DNA of 64,000 bases from Strigamia acuminata (Eukaryota; Arthropoda; Chilopoda; Geophilomorpha; Linotaeniidae), in the NCBI GenBank assembly GCA_949358305.1, contig OX442323.1, forward strand, positions 7,502,001-7,566,000. The letters are read 5' to 3'. Position numbers and translations under genes: made by a program. Positions 56,301 to 64,000 of this stretch are shown here, in pieces. Under the pieces are notes generated by a model, which ran no database searches, was not told where the DNA came from, and was given only the letters and a program-made list of their open reading frames with translations. Each line of letters starts with the position of its first letter. Within the stretch, counting starts at the first letter, position 1.

Positions 56301-59205
56301 TACTCAAATTCAGACGAAGTAATTTAATTTAATTGTGATTTAATTTTTTTTTTAAATTTTAAATTCAATTTTTCAGCCGGCGGATGCGACTTGCAACGGT
56401 TTGTGCAAGTTCGAGATGGACGAGATGAGCGTGGCGATGGAAATGTTCAGCGACAAATCCATCAAGGTCAAATGTGCCTTACTCGCCGCCGCATTGCAGG
56501 ACATTCGCCCCGATAAACACTTAGCCGTTAGAAAGTACGAAAATTATCGCTGTAATAATTTAATAATCTAATAATTTAATAATTTAATTTTTCTAGAATA
56601 TTTCAGTCGTACAGCGGAAACAGTAAAGTCGACATGGGCATGATTAGTGTGAGCATGCCGCCGATGATCGAAGTGACGTGGAAAAGAAGCCAAAATGGAA
56701 ACATGGAGCGTGAGTTTTATGATTAAAAATTAATTTATTGGAATTTTGAATTTTGAATTTTTTTATGAAAATTGATTCAAATTTTGTATTTTTTTGAGAA
56801 ATTTGATTCAAATTTTGTATTTTTATTTTTATATGAAATTTGATTCAAATTTTGAATTTTTTTATGAAAATTGATTCAAATTTTGTATGTTTATTTTTAT
56901 ATGAAATTTGATTCAAATTTTGAATTTTTTTGAGAAATTTGATTCAAATTTTGAATTTTTTTGAGAAATTTGATTCAAATTTTGTATTTTGAATTTTTTT
57001 GAGAAATTTGATTCAAATTTTGTATTTTTATTTTTATATGAAATTTGATTCAAATTTTGAATTTTTTTATGAAAATTGATTCAAATTTTGTATGTTTATG
57101 TTTATATGAAATTTGATTCAAATTTTGAATTTTTTTATGAAAATTGATTCAAATTTTGAATTTATTTATGAAATTTTATTCAAATTTTGGATTTTTTTGA
57201 GAAATTTTATTCAAATTTTGTATTTTTATTTTTATATGAAATTTTATTCAAATTTTGAATTTTTTATGAAAATTGATTCAAATTTTGAATTTTTTTTATG
57301 AAATTTTATTCAAATTTTGAATTTTTTTTTATGAAATTTGATTCAAATTTTGGATTTTTTTGAGAAATTTGATTCAAATTTTGTATTTTTATTTTTATAT
57401 GAAATTTGATTCAAATTTTGAATTATTTTATGAAAATTGATTCAAATTTTGAATTTTTTTTATGAAATTTTATTCAAATTTTGAATTTTGTTTTATGAAA
57501 TTTTATTCAAATTTTGTATTTTTATTTTTTTGAGAAATTTGATTCAAATTTTGTATTTTTATTTTTATATGAAATTTGATTCAAATTTTGATAATAATTG
57601 ATAATAATAAATTTTAATAATATTAATTGATTGGTTTTGGTCTCAGTGGACGTTTTGATAGAGAAAACTCGTTTGAATATATCGGTGCCGTTTATCCTCT
57701 CGTTGATGAGGTTCGTGTACGAGGCACTTCCGGTGGAGAAGTCGGCCGAAGGAGGGATCGTGAATCCCGGCTTCAGCGGGGAATTAATGAGTCAAAATCG
57801 AGAACTAGTGGCGGCAGCTATACGACATCGACGACAACCATCGTCTTCTGATAGCACTAGTGGTTACCAATCCACGGCTAGTGGTCCTGCGGAAGATTCG
57901 CTCGCACTCACGGTCTCTGCGCGCTTAAAGAAACCGGAAATAGTTCTTTTCGCCGAACCAACCAATAAAAATAGTCGAGTTCTCGTTTTAAAGGTAAAAT
58001 TTCGATCATTTCGATGCAATTTTTGTGAAATTCATTCTTTTTACGGCTTAAAAAGGCGGATGTACATTTTGACTACAATCACAACGCTGGAAGAGATAAT
58101 ATTGTTGCATCGATCGTCGGATTTCAGGTCTTGTCTTGTCTTTACGGTAGAAGGAAACAAACTGGATATATGGTTTGTAGTTGCAGTGACGGTTTTGAGT
58201 TGATTTTAATCGTTTTTTGTTGTTTTAGGTGTTGCAACCTTGCGACGCTGAATTTTCACACGTGACTAAATCGCTGGATGATGGGATTTTGATGAAAGCT
58301 TTTCTTACGCCCGTGGAGTTGCGCGTTTCGGGTAGTTCCGTGCGCACCGTGTGTGACATTGTCGAAGAACTCAATTCAAATATGAATGTACGGATGAAAC
58401 GATTTAATTTGTGGACGTTTTTTAATACGACGCGTTTGCAGGCGGATAGTTCGAGCAATGAACGGATCCAGGTGGAAAACCCTGAGAATTTGTGGACTCC
58501 CGAAAAGATTTCGCTTCACAAATGGTTAAATAAAACTTCAAGTAATGTATTTTCGTTTATATATAACAAAATGTTAGTGTAAATTGACTATTTTGAATAT
58601 TTTCAGGCACCGGACCGTATTCAAATTCCAAGTTTTCTCGCGATAAACCCTTCGAAACCCTGCATTTAAGCATCCCCGACATCCAAATCATCTGCGAATT
58701 AGAAGAGGGCACCGAACGCATCCCCGTTCTGCTCTTAAAAGCCTCGGCCGACGCAACCGTCAACGATTTCTCCAAACTGATGCACATGAAGTCGGAAATA
58801 CATTTAGAGGTTTCGTATTTCAATGAGAAATTATCCACGTGGGAGCCAATCATCGAGCCCGTCATGCAAAAGGAATGCGAATACAGACCGCTAGAAATAT
58901 TCATCAAAGTATTAATTTAATTTAATTTTAATTTAATTTAAATTGATGGATTTATCAATTTTTTTCAGTTGTTTCGCGAGCGAGCTCAGCCAATATCGTC
59001 GTCCGTGAACAACAATTCAACACTGCCCAGCGACGAGGTTGACGCCGGACTCGAGGCGGGCGCGCATTACAGTATTCCGGACTCGGACTCGTCCGGAAAC
59101 GAATCGGAAAGCGAAACGGGCATGAAAGTGATTAAAAGAAGATCAAACACTCGAGGAAAAACATTACTGGCGCAAAAATCCCGCGGTTGGCGACCAATTT
59201 ATTGA
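47378..59205 (+). CDS. Vps13: VPS13A/C-type bridge-like lipid-transfer protein, N-terminal part
   Basis: Rod-shaped protein that moves lipids between membranes at organelle contacts. Exons: 47378-47474, 47561-47604, 47684-47726, 48116-48372, 48434-48592, 48653-48745, 48806-48863, 48931-49052, 49111-49437, 50295-50520, 50576-50797, 50857-50969, 51962-52170, 52232-52398, 52457-52574, 53051-53216, 53270-53399, 53458-53594, 53653-53883, 53952-54094, 54815-55008, 55065-55351, 55412-55713, 55779-55926, 56004-56091, 56146-56318, 56377-56534, 56597-56709, 57647-57993, 58056-58127, 58229-58541, 58607-58908 and 58969-59205; about 1,930 residues in frame. The chorein domain opens with LLNRYLGRYIQDLDSENINL and IELRIPWTSLYSQPV; later IYIRNIHIRYEDSVTNP, KIYDAIGYTEG and STWEPIIEP fit VPS13A/C rather than B or D. 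Family members run to about 3,100-3,700 residues, so the VAB, ATG2_C and PH-like parts are missing. The TGA at 59203 is probably read-through of an unspliced donor (candidate GTs after 59127 or in the last codons). Confidence 0.93.
47800..48030. repeat. Intronic minisatellite in VPS13
   Basis: Units of about 20-30 bp around TTTCTATCTTTAAAAATTCA within VPS13 intron 47727-48115. Confidence 0.75.
49480..50280. repeat. A-rich intronic minisatellite (CAGTAAAATTT)
   Basis: About 800 bp of 11-20-bp units such as CAGTAAAATTTTAAAAAAAT, filling VPS13 intron 49438-50294. Unlike most arrays here, it is A-rich on the sense strand. Confidence 0.9.
50990..51950. repeat. ~30-bp intronic minisatellite
   Basis: Almost all of VPS13 intron 50970-51961. 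Units carry TTTTGATCGATTTTGAATGA followed by TTTTCGTTCAA. A longer composite block recurs (for example 51120-51240 and 51420-51540), indicating a higher-order duplication. Confidence 0.92.
52610..53045. repeat. VPS13 intronic minisatellite, array 1 of 3
   Basis: Units of about 28-30 bp around GAGAAATTTGATTCAAATTT in intron 52575-53050. The same unit fills two later introns. Confidence 0.92.
54100..54805. repeat. VPS13 intronic minisatellite, array 2 of 3
   Basis: Same ATTTGATTCAAATTTTG-based unit as 52610-53045, with extra variants carrying TTTTTATATGAAATTTGA, in intron 54095-54814. Confidence 0.92.
56735..57590. repeat. VPS13 intronic minisatellite, array 3 of 3
   Basis: Same unit family again, in intron 56710-57646, mixing the GAGAAATTTGATTC and TATATGAAATTTGATTC variants. 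Gives spurious Phe/Ile-rich frames. Confidence 0.92.
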
Positions 59206-59210
59206 TTTAA

Positions 59211-59465
59211 TTCAATTTATTGAACATTTTTTCGATTTAATTCAATTTATTGAACATTTTTTCGATTTAATTCAATTTATTGAACAATTTTTCGATTTAA
59301 TTCAATTTATTGAACATTTTTTCGATTTAATTCAATTTATTGAACATTTTTTCGATTTAATTCAATTTATTGAACATTTTTTCGATTTAATTCAATTTAT
59401 TGAACATTTTTTCGATTTAATTCAATTTATTGAACATTTTATCGATTTAATTCAATTTATTGAAC
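59211..59465. repeat. 30-bp tandem repeat abutting the LTR element
   Basis: About eight and a half near-perfect 30-bp units around TTCGATTTAATTCAATTTAT. The LTR starts within a unit, after TTATTGAAC. Probably the start of a VPS13 intron. Confidence 0.93.
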
Positions 59466-60627
59466 TGTCACGGTCCGGTGTTCACGCGTACGAGTAGTAC
59501 GCATTGTTTCCCCCGTGTTGTGTTTCTAATAAACCCTAATTGTGTTCCTACCTTGTATTGTTTACATTCTGTCTTACGTTTAGCCGAATTCTCCTCATTT
59601 TTCCCTCATTTCTTCCTTTCTTATCCCTTACTCATTCCTAACTTTCTCCTCTTTCTCTCACTTCTCTCTTATCTCTTCCTAGTTTTTCTATTTCTGTTTA
59701 TTGTTTTGATGCGAACTCATTTGCATTTCTATTCTGGTCAGTACGCGTCGACGTTAGTCATACACTTAGTATGCACCGACTGTACTGATTGGCTCTTGAC
59801 TCTTCCGTGATTGGTTGAGCTTGGATGAGTCCAAGTTTACCTTTCACCCTATTTTTCCCTTTTTTCCTCAGTTAAGCTCTGTATCCCGAACGCGTAGGAG
59901 CTCTTTGGAGCCAGTGCTCATGGCAGAGTCTTAGCTCACTTTTCAAAGCTCACTCGTTGCTTTGTTTTCACCTAGTAGTTCTGAGACATGACTCTAGGCT
60001 TTCACCTCATCTTTATCGGTGTTAATTCACAGTTTTATCCACTTGAACCTGTTGTTTTTCCGCTTCTCTTCGTATCGTTTTAAGCGCCGTGACGCGTCGC
60101 TATTTGGGCAGGATAAGTTTGTTTGGCTTTCAAACTGAAATCTTTGTGTCTATTTATTTCATGCATCCGGCGCGTAGCTTAGTTTCGCCGCTCACAACGA
60201 GCTTTAGCTTAATTAAGCATTAGTTTGGGGTTTAGTTTAGATTTGAGTGACCGTGCAGGCCAGTTACGCACGCGTTAGCACCCATTTCGCGCTTCACTTC
60301 GACAGCGAGGCGGACGCTTGTGAGTCGGGACGTTACGTGTTTCGTTTAACTTCGTGTGATCTTGTGATCTGCACGATACGTTGCGGGACGCGCGTTGGGT
60401 CTTGACTCTGGTGACCGCTAAGCAAATTCTGTCCCCCCATTTTAGTAGCTCGGAATACCCGGCCAAAATAAATATTCGTGTAAAGATCGGGATCTGGAGT
60501 GTGTGCTACCGACATAAGGCGTGCACTCACGGCTGGGCAGGTCTCGAGGACCAGGCTCCCAAGATTTTCTGTATCGCGGCGTCTTTCAAACGCGTCCCAA
60601 ACCGCTCGGGAAACGCGATTCATTACA
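59466..60627 (+). repeat. 5' long terminal repeat
   Basis: Begins TGTCACGG and ends CATTACA (TGT...ACA borders) two bases before the primer-binding site; 1,162 bp. The internal limits of U3/R/U5 are not resolved. Confidence 0.75.
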
Positions 60628-60629
60628 CG

Positions 60630-60647
60630 TGGTGCCGAAACCCGGAA
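60630..60647 (+). other. Retrotransposon primer-binding site
   Basis: TGGTGCCGAAACCCGGAA starts with the TGG that pairs with a tRNA 3' CCA and lies two bases after the LTR end. I do not assign the tRNA. Confidence 0.8.
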
Positions 60648-60805
60648 GTATTCCGAGTTTTTCTAATTGCTGCCCATATAAACTGCTTTTGCGGTGGGTG
60701 CGGCAATTATCTTTGGAAAAATTAAGGTTTAAGTGGCGTTGTTATTCGCTACTTTTTAAGCAGTAAGATCATTCATTTGAGTCACTGCTATAGTTTCTGT
60801 CTATC

Positions 60806-62833
60806 ATGGCGGAAGGAGGTCATCTTGGTGATGACTCTACAAGTGTGTGGCCCGACTGGTTGCGTCGGGCGGGTGAGCGGCTTTACGAACGTACGCCGCG
60901 CCCGTCTGACTCGCAGCCAAGGCCCAAGTCCGTGCATGGCGTTCCCTTGGCAGGGGATGGTCGGCCGCCATCCTACTCGCAAATACACGAGGGTGCTGCA
61001 ATTGCAGAGATGGGGGCCTCCACAACAGATGGCTCCTATCGCCCCGACACCTCCTCGTCTGTGCATGAGTCTCGAGTGGATTTTTCAGCGTCAGCGGTGT
61101 TGACTCCCCCGGTGCGAAGAAACCCCACCGCTCCTCCGGGATCTAGTCCGGAGGGTAATGCTGCTAGGGAGGAAGTCCAACGTGAACCAGATTGGTTGCG
61201 TTGTTTACAGCGGGCCGAGCTGGCGCTGAATGAACGCGTTGTTCGAACAATGGAACAATTTAGTCATAATATCGACTGCAGATTGGTACATTGGAGGAAT
61301 GAGACTCTAGGGGGGATGAGGGATGTAGTTAGGGAGGAAATTGTGGCTTTAACCGTGCAGCCCGTGGAGGGGGTTATTCCACCTGTTCAGCAGAGACCTC
61401 ATGACACTCTGCCTGGCGACGGGCCTCCTCCTGGGCAGGATGAGGGGCCGAGACCGGTCCGCTCACGTATCCTGACGCCAAGTGAATTTGACAGACAAGG
61501 TTTAGCAGGAGAAGGGGGAGCGCCGGAGAATATAAACCCCCCGCTACCCCCGCGAGAGAGGCCATCGAACGTGACAGCCCAAGCGGGCTCGCAAAGATAC
61601 GCTCCGTCGGAGTATGCCAACAGTGAGGTTATGAGGGACATAATTCGTTCCAAATCCTCGGCTGTCAGCCTTCCTTCGACGGCAAGTGTTGATCGGGCAG
61701 CTGCTGCGCGCGGAAATTCAGTCAATTCGCGTCTCCGGCAGCGGACTTATCCGCCCATACCGGCCCCGCCGCCGCAGTATGATTTGTCGCATGTGAAATC
61801 GGAGAGTGTGCCGAAGTTTGATGAGACGGACCTATCTTATAATGCTGTTGAGCGATTCCTGGCAAAACTGCGTGCACATTTTGTTATGTCACGCGTGTCG
61901 GAGGAGGCGTACATCGACTTGTTTATTCCTTTGGCCTTGGGTGGGAAACCACTAAATTGGTTCCTGCGTTTGCGTCATAAACCTAAAACATGGAGTGAAT
62001 TTGTCGTGCGCTTCCGCAAGGTGTATTCCCTGTCTGAGGCTGACGCGGCAGTCTTCTTACAAGATGCGTGTCAGGAAGTTGGAGAGGATACGGCAGAGTT
62101 TCTGTGTGAAATGAGTCGTTACCTTGAATTGACAGGTGTGCTAGGGGATCGGCAGCAGTGGAACTTGGCTCAGCATTGGCTGCAGCCGCAGATCACCGAT
62201 ACGATGGTCCGGTATGGCGTACATTCCATGTCGCGAGCGATAGATCTGGGTCAGGTGGCGGATCGTGAGTTGAAGATGCGTGCCCTTCAACACCGTAGAT
62301 TTGACGAAAAAGGGGTTCGAAAAGGCCTAGTTCCCGCTCCCGAACCCAAACCTAGGAAAGCTAGGGTTGGGGAGACTAGGAAAGTGGAACCGGCTAAGGC
62401 AGAGAAACCTCCTGCCCGCCTCCAATTTGATAAACGAAAATTGGTCGCGTTGGCCGAGGTTTTGGGCTATCCGATGGCGGATGGTGACGCGCAGAGTGTC
62501 GTCGGGCAGTCCCTGAGGAGTGAACCTCCGGCGCCGACACGGGTAATCAGTGCCCCTGCAAAGGCCCCGGAAGCAAAGGTTCCTCCGGGTGTCGCGGTGG
62601 CATTGTGTGGCCATTCCGCTCATTCTTTTGCCAACACGACAAGCCCTCCCAATTTAGTGTTACCACCCGGAGCTGAGTGGGTGCGAAATCGCAAGGATCG
62701 TTGGTATATGCGTGATATAGAAAAACGCATTGCTTTATGTCCCCATTGCTTCAAGCCCTGGCAGTTTCCGGGAAACGACCTGGGTCCGTCGACCAACCCG
62801 TCCGAGAAGGCGGCGGACCCGAAACGCAAGTAA
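60806..62833 (+). CDS. gag: Retrotransposon Gag
   Basis: 675-residue frame beginning with ATG in good context (atcATGG). A retrotransposon capsid-type helical domain lies at about residues 343-460 (LALGGKPLNWFLRLRHKPKT then WSEFVVRFRKVYSL). The N-terminal half is Pro/Ser/Arg-rich and probably disordered. Near the C-terminus LCPHCFKPW shows a CxxC pair, but there is no CCHC zinc knuckle. Intact in this copy. Structural protein of the element's particles. Confidence 0.88.
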   Translation: MAEGGHLGDDSTSVWPDWLRRAGERLYERTPRPSDSQPRPKSVHGVPLAGDGRPPSYSQIHEGAAIAEMGASTTDGSYRPDTSSSVHESRVDFSASAVLTPPVRRNPTAPPGSSPEGNAAREEVQREPDWLRCLQRAELALNERVVRTMEQFSHNIDCRLVHWRNETLGGMRDVVREEIVALTVQPVEGVIPPVQQRPHDTLPGDGPPPGQDEGPRPVRSRILTPSEFDRQGLAGEGGAPENINPPLPPRERPSNVTAQAGSQRYAPSEYANSEVMRDIIRSKSSAVSLPSTASVDRAAAARGNSVNSRLRQRTYPPIPAPPPQYDLSHVKSESVPKFDETDLSYNAVERFLAKLRAHFVMSRVSEEAYIDLFIPLALGGKPLNWFLRLRHKPKTWSEFVVRFRKVYSLSEADAAVFLQDACQEVGEDTAEFLCEMSRYLELTGVLGDRQQWNLAQHWLQPQITDTMVRYGVHSMSRAIDLGQVADRELKMRALQHRRFDEKGVRKGLVPAPEPKPRKARVGETRKVEPAKAEKPPARLQFDKRKLVALAEVLGYPMADGDAQSVVGQSLRSEPPAPTRVISAPAKAPEAKVPPGVAVALCGHSAHSFANTTSPPNLVLPPGAEWVRNRKDRWYMRDIEKRIALCPHCFKPWQFPGNDLGPSTNPSEKAADPKRK

Positions 62834-64000
62834 ATCGGTCGTTGGCTGCTTCTACAGGTGGCCCAAGTGATTGGATCGAGCCACCGAAACCAGCAGAAGT
62901 TGATGCTACTGTCGTGGCTGGTGCCCCTCCAAAAATGACAAATTTTATCATGTTGTCGCCACCCGAGTTCTTGGCTTCTAAAGAACCGAAGCTGATAATC
63001 GGGTTGCAGGACCGTTGTCGCCGCGATGCGCCCTTCGTTAAGATAGCTTGGGTGAACATCGAGTTTATAGCCCTAATGGATAGCGGAGCGCAGACATGTA
63101 TAATGACTATGCCGCTGTTCAAGAGGCTTTCCAAGGAAATTGGAGTGGAGATGGTTCCGATGGACGAGACAATTCGGACCGCGTCAAATCAAATTGAACG
63201 CGTCATTGGTTGTGTGCAGATTGCCGTCCGAGCCCCCTTGGCGGTAGTTTGCTTTACTTGTCTCATCATTGCTCAGGGGTCGCAAGAACTCCTCCTGGGA
63301 TTGGACTTTTGTAAGGCCGTTGGTTTATGCGTAGATCACGGCAATAACTATTGGTTTCTCCTGGGAGATGGAACGCGTCACCCCTTCCTGAATGAGGAGC
63401 AAGCCCGAGCCTCCGATCCAGTGGTCCTTTTCCCTCTGACCAAGGAACAACCCTCGTTGCCAGAGGGGGTTTGCGTCCGAGGCCCGCCTCTGTACAACTT
63501 GCCGGGAATGAGGAATCCGCCGGTTAAATTACCGGAAAATCCAGCGGAACCCATTAGCTCGGTTAAGCAGGAGGTGAAGCCGGACGAGGACACTCCTCCA
63601 GTTGAAAGGGAGGAGCCCGTGGCTAAGCCGCCGATTGGTGATGTGAACTGCGTTTTCCTGAGCAAGCGTGAATTTGAAGAAGAGTTGTTTGAGCCTCCGT
63701 ATTCGGACAATCCCCACATTGTGAAGGTTGTTTTGGCTCGGAGGAACCCTGACTCTCAGCAGTGGACATTCATTTGGTCTCCCAGGAGGCGTGAAAGGGC
63801 GCGCAAGAGTATTGTGCGGATAACGCGTAAACCTGGAAAACGGACCATGTGTTTGAGCCAAATGCGTCGGGCAGTTAAATTGCGCAAGGCGAGGGTGAAG
63901 ACGGCTACTCGAAGCCCTTCGGTGGCCCTTACGGCTTCTCCTGTGGTGGGGGGCGGCGTGGGCGACGTGGAGACTCCTCCTACTTTTCCTATAACGGAAG
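62716..64000 (+). CDS. pol: Retrotransposon Pol, N-terminal part with aspartic protease
   Basis: Open frame from just after a stop at 62713-62715 to the window edge, -1 relative to gag and overlapping it at 62716-62833. The protease has its catalytic motif at 63070-63093 (ALMDSGAQ) and the conserved LLLGLDF near 63300. A Pro/Glu-rich and then Arg/Lys-rich linker follows; reverse transcriptase is not reached. The overlap contains no textbook slippery heptamer in the right phase, so how Pol is translated is open. Confidence 0.85.

Larger units (their letters stand above)
59466..64000 (+). mobile_element. LTR retrotransposon (Ty3/gypsy-like), 3' part outside window
   Basis: 5' LTR, primer-binding site, gag and the beginning of pol in sense orientation to VPS13. 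The gag capsid-type domain and a DSG protease support an LTR retroelement. Reverse transcriptase, integrase and the 3' LTR lie beyond the window, so clade and target duplication cannot be checked. Open gag and pol frames suggest a recent insertion. Confidence 0.88.

Noticed and set aside
59211-59465. CRISPR-like regularly spaced 30-bp repeat
   Set aside because: Units are directly abutting with no unique spacers, in an animal nuclear genome. It is a minisatellite. The same applies to 1083-1790.

Overview
This is a gene-dense piece of an animal nuclear genome. Protein-coding genes are split into many exons by AT-rich introns, many only 55-100 bp long, with GT-AG borders. The families present (AFF/lilliputian, FE65/APBB, NSUN7, ubinuclein, RPL13A, VPS13) are metazoan. 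The compact introns and the non-autonomous DNA transposons suggest an invertebrate, perhaps a non-dipteran arthropod, but nothing in the window fixes the phylum. All exon models come from reading splice sites and reading frame by eye. Every multi-exon model closes in frame.

Layout, left to right. (1) 837-10134 (+): AFF/lilliputian scaffold of the super elongation complex; 19 exons, with the first coding exon upstream of the window. (2) About 10135-17560: its 3' UTR and an intergenic stretch with several DNA-transposon relics. (3) 17638-27598 (+): FE65/APBB adaptor (WW, PTB1, PTB2), with two candidate alternative first coding exons and two candidate microexons; one of these is the 6-nt Arg-Glu microexon position known from mammalian FE65. 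(4) 29458-35283 (-): NSUN7-like RNA methyltransferase-fold protein lacking the motif VI cysteine; its larger introns are filled with nested transposons. (5) 35957-43717 (+): ubinuclein, subunit of the HIRA H3.3 chaperone complex, head-to-head with NSUN7 across a 673-bp gap. (6) 44711-46522 (+): RPL13A with a 5'TOP start; introns 3 and 6 carry box C/D snoRNAs matching SNORD34 and SNORD33. (7) 47378-59205 (+): VPS13A/C-type lipid-transfer protein, N-terminal ~1,930 residues only. (8) 59466-64000: the 5' part of a Ty3/gypsy-like LTR retrotransposon (1.16-kb LTR, primer-binding site, gag, start of pol with a protease motif), sitting where the rest of VPS13 would be expected.

The genes do not form one pathway. 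They cover transcription elongation (AFF), APP-linked signalling (FE65), RNA modification and ribosome biogenesis (NSUN7, RPL13A and its snoRNAs), chromatin assembly (ubinuclein) and inter-organelle lipid transport (VPS13). The intervening DNA is dominated by two things: short-period minisatellites inside introns, and small inverted-repeat transposons (hAT-like with 8-bp duplications, mariner/pogo-like with TA, one Harbinger-like with TTA), often nested two or three deep.
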